From Polynucleobacter sp. MWH-UH24A (GTDB taxonomy: Bacteria; Pseudomonadota; Gammaproteobacteria; Burkholderiales; Burkholderiaceae), in assembly GCF_018687475.1 (NCBI RefSeq), contig NZ_CP061292.1, forward strand, positions 372,001 through 436,000: 64,000 bases of DNA, given 5' to 3'. The notes beneath the pieces are model-generated. The model searched no databases. It was not told the origin of the DNA and was given only the letters and a program-made list of their open reading frames with translations. Position numbers and translations under genes: made by a program. Positions within the stretch are counted from its first letter, which is position 1, and every line of letters begins with the position of its first letter. Shown in pieces: positions 8,500-18,561 of the stretch.

Positions 8500-10836
8500 A
8501 TGTACGCTGATTTACTTGAGAACCTTAATCCCGAACAACGGGAGGCGGTAACCTTACCTCCAACTCACCCCGATGGACGCCCTCAATCAGCACTGATTTT
8601 GGCGGGTGCGGGTAGCGGCAAAACCCGCGTTTTAACTACCCGTATTGCGTGGCTTATTCAAACCGGGCAAATTTCTCCGATTGGGGTTTTGGCGGTCACC
8701 TTTACCAATAAAGCAGCCAAAGAAATGTTGACCCGCCTGGGTGCCATGCTGCCAATCAATACCCGGGGCATGTGGGTGGGAACCTTTCATGGTCTGTGTA
8801 ATCGATTGCTACGCGCGCATCATCGCGACGCAGGTTTGCCATCGACCTTTCAAATCTTGGATACCCAAGATCAACTCTCGGCGATTAAGCGCCTTCTAAA
8901 GAGTCTTAATGTTGATGATGAGAAATTCCCACCGCGGCAATTGCAGTATTTCATTGCCAATGCCAAAGAGCGGGGTAAGCGTGCCAAAGATCTCGATCCG
9001 GGTGATGATTTTGAGGCCCGCATGATTCAGTTGTATGAGGCATACGATGCCCAATGTCAGCGCGAAGGAGTGTGCGACTTTTCGGAGCTCTTGTTGCGCA
9101 GTTATGAGTTGCTCAAACATCACGAGCTAATCCGCACGCATTATCAGGAGCGCTTTAAACATATCCTGATTGATGAGTTTCAAGATACCAATGCCTTGCA
9201 ATATGCTTGGCTCAAACTCCTGGCCGGCAATGGTCAGATAACCAGCAGCTCGGTGTTTGCCGTTGGTGACGATGATCAGAGTATCTATGCATTTCGGGGT
9301 GCGGATGTTGAGAACATGCGGCTCTATGAGAAGCAGTTTAAACCCGTCACTGTCAAACTGGAGCAAAACTACCGCTCACATGGACATATTCTCGATGCCG
9401 CAAATCATTTGATTGCGCATAATCAAGATCGCTTGGGCAAGAACCTGCGAACTGAGGCCGGGGTCGGTGAGCCAGTGCGTATTTATGAGGCCGCCAGCGA
9501 TGGCATAGAGTGCGCTTGGTTGATTGATGAGATCAAGGCGTTGATTCGTAGCGGTATGAGTCGCAGTGAGATCGCGGTGCTCTACCGCAGCAACGCCCAG
9601 TCGCGCATTATTGAGCACGGACTGTTCTCAGCCAATATTCCGTATCGTGTTTATGGGGGCTTGCGCTTTTTTGAACGTTCCGAGATTAAGCATGCATTAG
9701 CGTACATGCGCTTACTCGAGAATCCAAATGACGATACCTCGTTTGCACGGGTTGTGAACTTTCCAGCGCGCGGGATTGGGGCGCGTTCGATCGAAGCCTT
9801 ACAAGACGCTGCCAAACAGCATCAATGCTCATTCTATGCAGCAGCCTCGTTCATCGAAGGGAAAGCCGGCAATAGCATCACAGGGTTTGTGCGCCTCATT
9901 GAACATCTGCGCGACGCGACCAAACACAATACCTTGCCGGAGACAGTGGAGTACGTGATTCAGCATAGTGGCTTGATTCAGCATTACTTGACGGAGCGTG
10001 AGGGGCAAGATCGTGTTGAGAACTTACAGGAACTGATTAATGCTGCGACCGCGTTTGTGGCCGAAGAGGGTTATGGTCAAGACGTTCAAGCTGCTACGCC
10101 ACCCAGCCCTGAGCAAGCTGGGGTGGAAGACATTTCTCCGCTGGCCGGATTTTTGGCCCATGCATCGCTTGAGGCTGGGGATAATCAAGCCGAGGCCGGT
10201 CAGGATGCGATTCAGTTAATGACCGTGCATTCGGCCAAAGGCTTAGAGTTCTCCGCAGTCTTTATGACTGGTCTCGAAGAAGGATTATTTCCGCATGAGA
10301 ACAGTATTTCAGAACCCCGTGGGTTGGAAGAAGAGCGACGCCTTATGTATGTGGCGATTACGCGTGCTAAAGAGCGTTTGTATCTTTCGCATACGCAATC
10401 ACGCATGCTTCATGGCCAAGTGCGCTACAACATGCCCTCACGCTTTTTGGATGAACTGCCCACCGAGAGTCTCAAGCACTTAACTCCCAAAGCAAAAGAT
10501 GCGCGTTGGGGCGCCGCATCGTGGCAAAAAGGACGATCTGCGAATACAAACAGTGTCGATGAGTTGTGGTGGGGCGGTAACGAGAGCGATGTACCGGTGC
10601 GAAACGATCAGGCCAGTAACGCGATTGTCACGAGCCCTCTGCAGTTAGAGCAAAACAAGAAGCGCGGACATTCTTTTCGGGTGGGGCAAGAGGTGTTCCA
10701 TACGAAGTTTGGTGAAGGGCGTGTGACTGCACTAGAGGGCGAGGGAGTCGATGCCAAAGCGCAAGTGAACTTCAAACGCCATGGCGCAAAGTGGTTGCAG
10801 CTATCGATTGCTAAGCTAGTGGCGGTTGAGACCTAA
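8500..10836 (+). CDS. uvrD: UvrD/PcrA-type ATP-dependent DNA helicase
   Basis: A superfamily 1A helicase of 778 residues, with roles in nucleotide-excision and mismatch repair in the family. Visible motifs in order are the Walker [18 protein letters not shown] (near residue 30), motif Ia [11 protein letters not shown], Walker [11 protein letters not shown], motif [20 protein letters not shown], motif IV EQNYRSH, motif [17 protein letters not shown] and motif [13 protein letters not shown]. The C-terminal tail ([18 protein letters not shown]...) is the small Tudor-like module of UvrD/PcrA that contacts RNA polymerase. The ATG at 8500 is chosen because upstream in-frame codons would overlap valS. 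PcrA and UvrD cannot be told apart from sequence alone. Confidence 0.93.
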   Translation: MYADLLENLNPEQREAVTLPPTHPDGRPQSALILAGAGSGKTRVLTTRIAWLIQTGQISPIGVLAVTFTNKAAKEMLTRLGAMLPINTRGMWVGTFHGLCNRLLRAHHRDAGLPSTFQILDTQDQLSAIKRLLKSLNVDDEKFPPRQLQYFIANAKERGKRAKDLDPGDDFEARMIQLYEAYDAQCQREGVCDFSELLLRSYELLKHHELIRTHYQERFKHILIDEFQDTNALQYAWLKLLAGNGQITSSSVFAVGDDDQSIYAFRGADVENMRLYEKQFKPVTVKLEQNYRSHGHILDAANHLIAHNQDRLGKNLRTEAGVGEPVRIYEAASDGIECAWLIDEIKALIRSGMSRSEIAVLYRSNAQSRIIEHGLFSANIPYRVYGGLRFFERSEIKHALAYMRLLENPNDDTSFARVVNFPARGIGARSIEALQDAAKQHQCSFYAAASFIEGKAGNSITGFVRLIEHLRDATKHNTLPETVEYVIQHSGLIQHYLTEREGQDRVENLQELINAATAFVAEEGYGQDVQAATPPSPEQAGVEDISPLAGFLAHASLEAGDNQAEAGQDAIQLMTVHSAKGLEFSAVFMTGLEEGLFPHENSISEPRGLEEERRLMYVAITRAKERLYLSHTQSRMLHGQVRYNMPSRFLDELPTESLKHLTPKAKDARWGAASWQKGRSANTNSVDELWWGGNESDVPVRNDQASNAIVTSPLQLEQNKKRGHSFRVGQEVFHTKFGEGRVTALEGEGVDAKAQVNFKRHGAKWLQLSIAKLVAVET

Positions 10837-10845
10837 TACCCCGGT

Positions 10846-11631
10846 CTAATTTGGCAACTGCTCGTAATCATTGCCGGTAAAGCAACCCTTCCAGGTCGCA
10901 AAGAACGAGCAATACATCACGGTTAATGCAGCCATAGAGAAGGGCGCCACCACAAAAGAAGCGTAACGGCTCAAACCAATAATATCCATGAACATTCCAA
11001 GCGTGAGCGGAATCACAATTAACACCACACTCCAGATGGTGATGTAGTAAAAGAAAGCACCTTTGTTCGTCCAACAGGCCATCCAACTGGCAAACAAGGC
11101 TTTAGTGGGTGGCATATCAGCCCAAGCTACCAGAACTGGGGCAAACCACATGAGCATGGCTACTGGAATATACAAAATGCCACCGATCATCAGCGAGTAA
11201 TACAACTGTTGCATGACCTCGGAGGTGATGGGTTTGTCATTGGTAATGAAAGGTAAGAGAGCCTGAAAATCAATCACCATGCTGGCAATCAAGCTCATGG
11301 TGAAGATCATGAGGGCATACACCAATCCCAGTTGGAGGATGCGCTTTTTAACCTCCGGATTATTCGTGCGAAATGCAGCTAGATAGACCGTTGGCAAAAT
11401 CCGCTCTTTTTGAATAGTTTGACGACACGCGGTCATAAAGCCAACCGATAGAGCGGGGGTCAAAATGAGAACCGCAAACACACCGGCCAATGGAATCAGG
11501 ATGGCCAACTGAGCCAGAAAAACATACATAAAGACCAGCATTAAAAAGCCCAACGGGTTTTGTTTAAAGAGCCAAACTCCCTGGCGGACCCATACATAGC
11601 CCTCATTGGTTGCAACGGGATTGAGATTCAT
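10846..11631 (-). CDS. BPSS1780-type integral membrane protein of unknown function
   Basis: A 261-residue membrane protein that matches the pattern of the BPSS1780 family found in Burkholderiales. A short cytosolic N-terminus containing GYVWVRQGVWLFKQNP leads into about six hydrophobic spans, at approximately residues 28-48, 52-70, 100-125, 145-170, 195-220 and 225-250. No catalytic or transport motif is visible. It lies 16 bases downstream of thrB on the same strand, so the two are likely co-transcribed. It converges on uvrD with a 9-base gap. Function is unknown. Confidence 0.75.
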   Translation of the reverse strand: MNLNPVATNEGYVWVRQGVWLFKQNPLGFLMLVFMYVFLAQLAILIPLAGVFAVLILTPALSVGFMTACRQTIQKERILPTVYLAAFRTNNPEVKKRILQLGLVYALMIFTMSLIASMVIDFQALLPFITNDKPITSEVMQQLYYSLMIGGILYIPVAMLMWFAPVLVAWADMPPTKALFASWMACWTNKGAFFYYITIWSVVLIVIPLTLGMFMDIIGLSRYASFVVAPFSMAALTVMYCSFFATWKGCFTGNDYEQLPN

Positions 11632-11647
11632 AGGCGCTTAGCTTACC

Positions 11648-12625
11648 TTAACTTGTGTGACGGCGGTTACGAAGAATTCTCTCAAAATGGCTGGGGTCAT
11701 GCGCAGTGAGCATCTGTGCATTGCGGGGTAAATAAAAATCCCACAAGCGCGAGATCCAAAATCGCAAGGCTGCGGCACGCAACATCGCGCCCCACGATTC
11801 TTCTTCGCCATCGGTGAGTGGGCGCACTGCCATATAGGATGCTAATAAGGCATGTAAACGCTCGCGATTGAGGGCACCTGAGCCATTCGTAAAGGGTTCC
11901 TCAAGACACCAATCATTAGCAGTGACGGCTAAATCAAACAACCATTTGTCATTGCCTGCGAAGTAGAAGTCAAAAAACCCACCTAAGGATTGCTGACTGT
12001 TGTGTGTAGTAAAAAGAACATTATCCCGAAATAAATCGCAATGGCAGGGGCCCTCAGGCAGGGATTGATAAACGGCAGATTGAAAAAACGCTTCCTGAAA
12101 TTGCATCTCAGATAAGAGTAATTCTTTTTGAGAAGCATTGAGGTGCGGCGTGATCACAGGAACGGTCTCTTGCCACCAGGAGAGGCTGCGTAAATTAGGT
12201 TGGGATCGTGGAAATGATTGACCAGCTAAATGCATCTTGGCAAGTTCTCTACCAACTGCGTCACAATGCTCGCCCTGCGGAGTGAGTTCCGATTGGCCTG
12301 AGAGTTTACTAACGATAGCCGCTGGCTTTCCTTTAATTTCAAACCATAAGCGCCCAACATGATTAGCCATTGGTTTAGGCACCGAAATACCTTGATTGGC
12401 AAGATGGAGCATGAGCTCCAAGTAATAGGGGAGCTGTGCGGCACTTAAACGTTCAAAGATGGTTAGAACGTAGTGATTGACTTCGGATAATTTGCAATCA
12501 AGAAAGAAATTCGAGTTTTCAATCCCACCATGAATACCTTTGAGTTCAATGGCATCGCCAATTGCAAAATCGTTTGCAATCCGAGGCGCAATCTCGTCAA
12601 GAGTCAGGGGGGTGTAGACCGCCAT
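11648..12625 (-). CDS. thrB: Homoserine kinase (aminoglycoside-phosphotransferase fold)
   Basis: This enzyme phosphorylates L-homoserine in threonine synthesis. It has 325 residues and belongs to the choline/aminoglycoside kinase-like ThrB type used by many proteobacteria, not the GHMP type. Markers are GIHGGIENSNFFL in the nucleotide loop, HVGRLWFEIKGKPAAIV, the catalytic loop GPCHCDLFRDNVLF (about residues 190-205) and the metal-binding FFDFYFAGNDKWLFDLA. It starts 8 bases after the stop of the upstream small exported protein gene, which points to one operon with it and with the downstream membrane protein gene. Confidence 0.92.
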   Translation of the reverse strand: MAVYTPLTLDEIAPRIANDFAIGDAIELKGIHGGIENSNFFLDCKLSEVNHYVLTIFERLSAAQLPYYLELMLHLANQGISVPKPMANHVGRLWFEIKGKPAAIVSKLSGQSELTPQGEHCDAVGRELAKMHLAGQSFPRSQPNLRSLSWWQETVPVITPHLNASQKELLLSEMQFQEAFFQSAVYQSLPEGPCHCDLFRDNVLFTTHNSQQSLGGFFDFYFAGNDKWLFDLAVTANDWCLEEPFTNGSGALNRERLHALLASYMAVRPLTDGEEESWGAMLRAAALRFWISRLWDFYLPRNAQMLTAHDPSHFERILRNRRHTS

Positions 12626-12633
12626 GCGCCAAA

Positions 12634-13002
12634 TTACTTTAGAGGAATCCGAATACTCGGAACGCTGATCAAATTATCGGATGACATCCCGCCTGCTGGA
12701 AATACGGTTTGTGGTGGCGACATTTCATAGGTACCGAAGGCCGATTTCACTTCAATTTCGGTTGGTAAATTGCTATCTCGGTATTCCCGGATTTGGGTGC
12801 CAAAAGGATCGGTGTATTCAAAGCTGGGTTTGCGCTCTTCCTTGACGCCAAGACCTGCAGGATTTCTCGATGATGGCGCTAATGGCTGATTGTTAATCTG
12901 ATTCAGATCTTCTTTGCTTAGCGCTTGTGTGCCTGATGACTGCGCACATACCCCATGCGATACGAGCAGGGTAAGACACGCAATTACTGCATGCCGCTTC
13001 AT
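12634..13002 (-). CDS. Small exported protein, possible DUF2782-like
   Basis: The protein is 122 residues from the ATG at 13002; longer starts up to 13044 exist. A signal peptide is clear: MKRHAVIACLTLLVSHGVCAQS with likely cleavage after CAQ or CA. The mature part is polar with a conserved-looking C-terminal block, GTQIREYRDSNLPTEIEVKSAF. This resembles the REYRD...EI.V pattern of the small DUF2782 periplasmic proteins that often neighbour polA and thrB; the assignment is tentative. The gene is divergent from polA and just upstream of thrB. No enzyme motif is seen. Confidence 0.65.
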   Translation of the reverse strand: MKRHAVIACLTLLVSHGVCAQSSGTQALSKEDLNQINNQPLAPSSRNPAGLGVKEERKPSFEYTDPFGTQIREYRDSNLPTEIEVKSAFGTYEMSPPQTVFPAGGMSSDNLISVPSIRIPLK

Positions 13003-13073
13003 CAGCGGGCTAGGATTCAGAGGTAATTTCAGAGCCATCATCATTTATTTATGAATTGAGAATTCTGCCTATT

Positions 13074-13099
13074 ATCCTAAGAAAGTAGGATTCATCCTA
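13074..13099. repeat. ATCCTA/TAGGAT triple repeat upstream of polA
   Basis: ATCCTA at 13074-13079 and TAGGAT at 13086-13091 form an inverted repeat with a 6-base spacer. ATCCTA recurs at 13094-13099, exactly 20 bp after the first copy. The cluster lies between the divergent small exported protein gene and polA and could be an operator. No bound protein can be named. Confidence 0.35.
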
Positions 13100-13166
13100 G
13101 GGTGACGCCGATCCAGCAAAATCAGGGATTTTCCAAACCCGAACAACTAAATTGTACGATTGAGGG

Positions 13167-15929
13167 ATGTCAGCACACCAATTACTCTTGGTCGACGGCT
13201 CAAGTTACCTCTACCGAGCCTTCCACGCCATGCCCGACTTACGAAATAGCGCCGGAGAGCCTACGGGGGCGATTTACGGAATGGTCAATATGATGCGACG
13301 TGCTCGCTCTGAAATCGGCGCCGATCATATCGCTTGCGTGTTTGATGCCAAGGGTAAAACCTTTCGGGAGGATTTATACCCGGAGTACAAGGCCCATCGA
13401 TCCCCCATGCCCGAGGATCTGGTTGCACAAATCGAGCCGATTCATGAGGTAGTCAAAGCACTCGGCTGGCCAATTCTTATGATCTCTGGCGTGGAAGCGG
13501 ATGATGTGATTGGTACTCTTGCCCAACAAGCCGCAGAGATGGGCTGGTCAACGGTGATTTCTACCGGTGATAAAGATCTTGCCCAGCTCGTCAACGACAA
13601 AGTGACTTTAGTGAACACCATGACCAATGAGAAATTGGATCGCCAGGGTGTGGTAGCTAAATTTGGTGTGCCGCCAGAGCGCATTGTGGATTACCTAGCG
13701 ATTATTGGTGATAGCGTCGATAACGTTCCAGGAGTTCATAAAGCCGGACCCAAGACCGCAAATAAATGGTTGGCTGAGTATGGTGATTTGGATCAACTCA
13801 TTGGCCGTGCGACCGAGATTAAGGGGGTCGTTGGCGATAACTTACGTGCAAGCCTTGATTGGCTACCCAAAGCCAGAGAGCTACTCACGGTAAAGCTGGA
13901 CTGCGATCTCAAGCCACACATTAGCTCATTGCATGATTTACACGCTAAGCCCGAAGACCCAAGCCAACTAAGAGCACTCTTTGAGCGCTACGCATTTAAA
14001 TCATGGTTGAAAGAACTTGATGCTAAGAGTCCATCCACTCTAACTTCGCAGGGCACAACGAATCATTCAGACTCATCTTTGCAAGAGTCTCAGTCCAAGC
14101 CCCAGCCTCAACTGCCGTCTCAAAGCGAAATTGATCGAGACTACGTGTGCGTTACAACGCGAGAAGCATTTTTAGAATGGCTCGAACAGATTAAACACGC
14201 CAAATTAACCTGCATTGATACCGAGACCACGAGCCTTGATGCTTTACAAGCCGAGTTGGTTGGGATTTCGTTATCGGTTGAAGAGGGTAAAGCCTGTTAC
14301 ATTCCAGTTGCCCATCGCACGGGCGAAGAGCAACTGGAGCGTGATTGGGTGCTTGCACAAATGAAGCCTTGGCTAGAAGATCCGTTAGCCAAAAAATTAG
14401 GCCAGAACCTCAAATACGACATGCACGTTTTTGGTAATTATCAGATTCAAGTGCAAGGTGTTGAGCACGATACCTTACTCGAATCCTACGTATTGGAGTC
14501 ACACCTCAGTCACAGCATGGACAATCTAGCGCAGCGTCATTTGGGAATCAAAACGATTCAATACGAAGAGGTCTGTGGCAAAGGAGTCCATCAAATTGGT
14601 TTTGATCAAGTCGATCTTAAAACTGCGACCGAGTACGCGGCTGAAGATGCCGACATTACCTTGAGACTTCATCACCATTTATGGCCTCAATTGGAACGCA
14701 TGCCAAGTTTGCGGTATGTGTATGAACAAATCGAAATGCCAGCCATGCGCGTTCTGGGCATCATGGAAAGTAATGGCATCACGATTGACCGTGAGAAGCT
14801 AGCCATTCAGGGGCAAGAGGTTGGAAAAAAACTCCTCGTCCTCGAAAAAGAAATCCATCAACTTGCGGGTCAGCCTTTTAATATCCAATCCCCCAAACAG
14901 ATTGGTGAAATTTTATTTGGGCAATTGCAACTCCCCATCGTTAAGAAAACTCCTTCAGGGGCGCCATCGACCGATGAAGAGGTCTTACAAAAACTGGCCG
15001 AGGACTTTCCCTTACCAGCGCGGATTTTGGATTACCGTAGTTTGGCAAAGCTCATGTCAACCTACATTGAGAAGTTACCGCGCATGATCAATCCCAAAAC
15101 AGGGCGCGTGCATACCAATTACGCCCAAGCCGTTGCGGTCACGGGGCGCTTAGCATCAAACGATCCTAATTTGCAAAATATTCCAGTCCGTACGGAAGAG
15201 GGTCGTCGGATTCGGGAGGCCTTTGTCCCTCAAGCGGGCTATCGCTTGGTCTCGGCCGATTACTCCCAAATTGAACTGCGCATCATGGCGCACATTGCCG
15301 AGGATGAAAACTTATTAGCTGCGTTCAAAGCCGGCAAGGATATTCATCAAGCGACTGCCGCCGAGATCTTTGCGATTCCTCTTGAGCAAGTGAGCTCGGA
15401 GCAACGGCGCTATGCCAAAGTGATTAACTTTGGTCTCATCTATGGCATGAGCGCTTATGGATTGGCGGGTAATTTAAAGATTGAGCGCGCTGCTGCTCAG
15501 CAGTACATTGCAAAATATTTTGACCGTTACCCAGGGGTTGCTCAGTATATGGAACGAACTCGAGAAGAGGCTCGCTCCAATGGGTATGTAGAAACCGTAT
15601 TTGGGCGACGTTTATGGTTACCGGATATCAAAGCCAATGGACCAAAACGTCAGGGCGCTGAGCGTGCAGCGATTAATGCGCCAATGCAAGGAACGGCGGC
15701 GGATCTTATTAAGTTGGCGATGGTAGCGGTGCAAAATTGGTTAGAACAAGAGCAACTCAAGACCCGTATGCTCTTGCAAGTGCATGATGAACTTGTCTTC
15801 GAAGCTCCCCCTGACGAGCTTGAGCATCTAAAATCATCCCTACCTCAACTCATGGGATCGATTGCCGAACTGAAGGTACCTCTAATCGTGAGTATCGGAG
15901 TTGGCGATAATTGGGAAGAAGCGCATTAG
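13167..15929 (+). CDS. polA: DNA polymerase I
   Basis: A three-domain PolI of 920 residues. The N-terminal 5'-3' exonuclease begins LLLVDGSSYLYRAFHAMP and has GVEADDVIGTLA and STGDKDLAQLV. The 3'-5' proofreading domain keeps the acidic pair D351 and E353 in CIDTETTSLDA, so it looks active. Polymerase motif A is SADYSQIELRIMAH (D698), motif B RRYAKVINFGLIYGMS and motif C LLQVHDELVFEAP (D874). A short Ser/Pro/Gln-rich linker near residues 290-320 separates the exonuclease domains. Start MSAHQLLLVDG fits the family. Confidence 0.97.
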   Translation: MSAHQLLLVDGSSYLYRAFHAMPDLRNSAGEPTGAIYGMVNMMRRARSEIGADHIACVFDAKGKTFREDLYPEYKAHRSPMPEDLVAQIEPIHEVVKALGWPILMISGVEADDVIGTLAQQAAEMGWSTVISTGDKDLAQLVNDKVTLVNTMTNEKLDRQGVVAKFGVPPERIVDYLAIIGDSVDNVPGVHKAGPKTANKWLAEYGDLDQLIGRATEIKGVVGDNLRASLDWLPKARELLTVKLDCDLKPHISSLHDLHAKPEDPSQLRALFERYAFKSWLKELDAKSPSTLTSQGTTNHSDSSLQESQSKPQPQLPSQSEIDRDYVCVTTREAFLEWLEQIKHAKLTCIDTETTSLDALQAELVGISLSVEEGKACYIPVAHRTGEEQLERDWVLAQMKPWLEDPLAKKLGQNLKYDMHVFGNYQIQVQGVEHDTLLESYVLESHLSHSMDNLAQRHLGIKTIQYEEVCGKGVHQIGFDQVDLKTATEYAAEDADITLRLHHHLWPQLERMPSLRYVYEQIEMPAMRVLGIMESNGITIDREKLAIQGQEVGKKLLVLEKEIHQLAGQPFNIQSPKQIGEILFGQLQLPIVKKTPSGAPSTDEEVLQKLAEDFPLPARILDYRSLAKLMSTYIEKLPRMINPKTGRVHTNYAQAVAVTGRLASNDPNLQNIPVRTEEGRRIREAFVPQAGYRLVSADYSQIELRIMAHIAEDENLLAAFKAGKDIHQATAAEIFAIPLEQVSSEQRRYAKVINFGLIYGMSAYGLAGNLKIERAAAQQYIAKYFDRYPGVAQYMERTREEARSNGYVETVFGRRLWLPDIKANGPKRQGAERAAINAPMQGTAADLIKLAMVAVQNWLEQEQLKTRMLLQVHDELVFEAPPDELEHLKSSLPQLMGSIAELKVPLIVSIGVGDNWEEAH

Positions 15930-15966
15930 CGCATGCGTTGTTGAAATCAAATAAGGAGACAAGACG

Positions 15967-16866
15967 ATGAGTAATGATCCTATGCAAAATGATTTGGGTC
16001 GACGTGATTTCATGAAGACCTCATTAAAAGCCTCAACCGCAACGGTGACTGCCGGAGCCTTGGGGATAGGGTTTGTGGCTGCCTCGGAGCCGGTTCTGGC
16101 CCAAGCGATTAAAACCGACTTTACTGGTATTAAAGCGGGTGAGCAAGATATTCCGGTTGGTAGTTTTAATATGCCGGCTTATATTTCTCGCCCTGACAAA
16201 GCAAGCGGCCCATTGCCAATCATCATTGTCGTCAGTGAGATTTTTGGTGTGCATGAGTATATTGCTGACACCACTCGCCGTTTTGCAAAGTTGGGTTACT
16301 TGGCCATTGCTCCAGAGTTCTTTACTCGTGCAGGGGACCCCAATACCTTTGGAACGATTGCCGAGATTCAGAGCAATATTGTTGCAAAGACCCCCGATGC
16401 TCAAGTGTTGGCTGATCTGAAGGCGGCGATTGCTTGGGCAGAAAAAAATGGCGGTGATCTTAAAAAAGTGGGCGTCACTGGATTTTGTTGGGGTGGGCGT
16501 ATTACGTGGCTCTCCGCAACTCTTCCAGAGGTGAAAGCAGGCGTGGCTTGGTACGGACGTTTAGTCGGTGATAAGACCGCCAATAACCCTAGACAACCCG
16601 TTGAGATCGCAGCCGAGCTCAAAGCGCCGGTATTGGGACTTTATGGCTCAGCTGATACGGGCATTCCTCTTGATACTGTGGAGCAAATGAAAGCAGCGCT
16701 CGGTAAAGCAAGCTCCAATCCTGCGGCTAAAGCATCGAAGTTCGAGATCTATCCGGATGCGCCACACGCCTTTCATGCGGACTATCGTAATACCTATCGC
16801 GAGGGTCCCGCAAAAGATGGATGGGCAAAATGCTTAGCTTGGTTTAAGCAGTACGGCGTTTCTTAA
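15967..16866 (+). CDS. Tat-exported dienelactone hydrolase family protein
   Basis: An alpha/beta hydrolase of 299 residues. The twin-arginine signal is at residues 11-45 (GRRDFMKTSL, then a hydrophobic Ala/Gly stretch and VLAQA), so the enzyme probably acts in the periplasm. The family's Cys-Asp-His triad is visible: C174 in TGFCWGGR, D230 in YGSADTGIP and H267 in PDAPHAFHADY. The substrate is not known; cis-dienelactone is only the family namesake. A strong ribosome site (AAGGAGACAAGACG) precedes the ATG. The gene follows polA by 37 bases and precedes the ZIP transporter. Confidence 0.88.
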   Translation: MSNDPMQNDLGRRDFMKTSLKASTATVTAGALGIGFVAASEPVLAQAIKTDFTGIKAGEQDIPVGSFNMPAYISRPDKASGPLPIIIVVSEIFGVHEYIADTTRRFAKLGYLAIAPEFFTRAGDPNTFGTIAEIQSNIVAKTPDAQVLADLKAAIAWAEKNGGDLKKVGVTGFCWGGRITWLSATLPEVKAGVAWYGRLVGDKTANNPRQPVEIAAELKAPVLGLYGSADTGIPLDTVEQMKAALGKASSNPAAKASKFEIYPDAPHAFHADYRNTYREGPAKDGWAKCLAWFKQYGVS

Positions 16867-16895
16867 AAAAACCGATTGAATCGAGCGGATTGTCT

Positions 16896-17678
16896 GTGGG
16901 TTTGAGCACACTTCAAATGATTGTTTTGGTCACCGCAGGTGCAGGGCTTGCGAGTGTGCTCGCTGCCGCAAGTCTTTCCTTAACCCTGTTGGCCAAGATC
17001 GTAAACAATATGGTGAGCCTCTCTGTGGGTATTTTGTTGGCCACAGCCTTTTTGCATTCCTTGCCTGAAGCATTTGAGATTCCTGGAGCACAAACTCACT
17101 ATCTCTTTGCAACCCTTTTGGGTGGATTACTTGGGTTTTTTCTCCTCGAGAAAATCGCACTCCTTCGTCACAGCCATCACCACGAAGGCGATGGGCATGA
17201 CCATCATCACGGTCACGATAAGGAAGAGGCTGGTAGTAGTGGTTGGATGATTTTGGTGGGCGATAGCATTCATAACTTTGTGGATGGCGTATTGATTGCT
17301 GCCGCCTTTATGGTGGATGTGCAAATCGGTATCTTTACTGCTTTAGCCATTATTGCGCATGAGATCCCCCAAGAGATTGGAGACTTCATCGTGCTACTTA
17401 ATGCAGGTTTTTCTCGGGCACGTGCACTGCTTTATAACGGGGTTAGCGGTTTGATGGCAGTGGTCGGAGGCGTACTGGCGTATTACTTTCTAGAGCGAGC
17501 CACCCAAGTCATGCCCTATTTACTGGTGATTGCATCAAGTAGCTTTATTTACATTGCGGTGAGTGATTTAATTCCGCAGATGCATCGGCGCCCCCATTGG
17601 CAGGAGTCGCTTCGTCAAATTGCATTAATTGCAATCGGAGTAGGGATTGTCGTTTTACTGACCGACCACAATCATTAA
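16896..17678 (+). CDS. ZIP family divalent metal transporter
   Basis: A ZIP (ZupT/GufA-like) carrier of about 260 residues with eight hydrophobic spans. A His-rich cytosolic loop is at about residues 94-112 (HSHHHEGDGHDHHHGHD). The metal-site helix HNFVDGVLIAAAF (residues near 130) and the following HEIPQEIGDF are the ZIP signature, so zinc or another divalent metal is the likely substrate. The start is not ATG. GTG at 16896 is preferred over TTG at 16890, because GAGCGG at 16883-16888 then sits 7 bases upstream; an ATG at 16917 would trim the first helix. Confidence 0.88.
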   Translation: MGLSTLQMIVLVTAGAGLASVLAAASLSLTLLAKIVNNMVSLSVGILLATAFLHSLPEAFEIPGAQTHYLFATLLGGLLGFFLLEKIALLRHSHHHEGDGHDHHHGHDKEEAGSSGWMILVGDSIHNFVDGVLIAAAFMVDVQIGIFTALAIIAHEIPQEIGDFIVLLNAGFSRARALLYNGVSGLMAVVGGVLAYYFLERATQVMPYLLVIASSSFIYIAVSDLIPQMHRRPHWQESLRQIALIAIGVGIVVLLTDHNH

Positions 17679-17704
17679 TTCAAGTCTGTCAGTAGTAGCT
17701 AAAT

Positions 17705-18538
17705 TTATCGCTCGATTGGACGACTTGGGTCCGAGCACCACTCGCTCCAACTGCCCACATGCAAGCGTGAGCCACTCAGACCCGCTGCTTCCATCGCCAA
17801 CAAATTATGGCAAGCGCTGACCCCAGACCCACAGGAATGAATGATCGTTCCTGGTTTTTGCTGACCAATCAGTAGGACAAATTCTTTATAGAGTTGCTCT
17901 GCCGATTTAAATTTACCGGATACTAAATTCTCTTTAAAGCAGCGATTGGTTGCTCCAGGAATATGGCCGCCTACTGGATCCAAGGTCTCATTCTCACCAC
18001 GAAAGCGATCGGGCGCGCGAGCATCAATGACCATTTTTCGAGCTTCGGCTTTGACGTTTTCTTCCATCTCGTCAATCGTCACGACGCCCTGATAGGGATA
18101 AGCCTCTGGCATCGTCGCCAAGGGAGAGGGTTCGCGACCGGTGTGACCAATACTGCCATTCCAGGCGTCTAAGCCACCATCGAGTACTTGAACCGAAGCA
18201 TGGCCAATCGAGCGTAGCATCCACCACAAACGGCTTGCAAAGGTACCGCCATGGCTATCGTAGGCGACCACATGGGTGTGATTGGCAATCCCTAAATGCT
18301 GACGGGTTTTTGCCCAAGCCTCAGGGCTTGGTAGTGGGTGACGACCATTCTTGCCCGTTTTTGGACCCGATAAATCTTTATCGACATTCACATAAATAGC
18401 ACCAGTGATGTGCGCATTTTTGTACATTTCATAGCCGGTATTGGCATTGGTGAGATCAAAGCGGCAATCACAGATCAATACATCACTACCTTCATTGATG
18501 AGCTCTTCCAATTGATTTGGGGTAATGATGGGATTCAT
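17705..18538 (-). CDS. sseA: Sulfurtransferase, 3-mercaptopyruvate/thiosulfate type (tandem rhodanese)
   Basis: The protein is 277 residues with two rhodanese domains. The N-terminal one is inactive (VLICDCRFDLTNANTGYEMYKNAHI, and no active-site Cys loop near AYDSHGG). The C-terminal one carries the loop CGSGVSA with catalytic C236, after DARAPDRFRGENETLDPVGGHIPGA. CGSGV-type loops are typical of 3-mercaptopyruvate sulfurtransferases, whereas thiosulfate enzymes usually have CRKGV. It starts 23 bases after the Rieske oxygenase stop on the same strand, so the two genes are probably co-transcribed. The gene symbol is by resemblance. Confidence 0.85.
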   Translation of the reverse strand: MNPIITPNQLEELINEGSDVLICDCRFDLTNANTGYEMYKNAHITGAIYVNVDKDLSGPKTGKNGRHPLPSPEAWAKTRQHLGIANHTHVVAYDSHGGTFASRLWWMLRSIGHASVQVLDGGLDAWNGSIGHTGREPSPLATMPEAYPYQGVVTIDEMEENVKAEARKMVIDARAPDRFRGENETLDPVGGHIPGATNRCFKENLVSGKFKSAEQLYKEFVLLIGQQKPGTIIHSCGSGVSACHNLLAMEAAGLSGSRLHVGSWSEWCSDPSRPIER

Positions 18539-18561
18539 ATGGCCTCCTGAGTGAAGATCAA

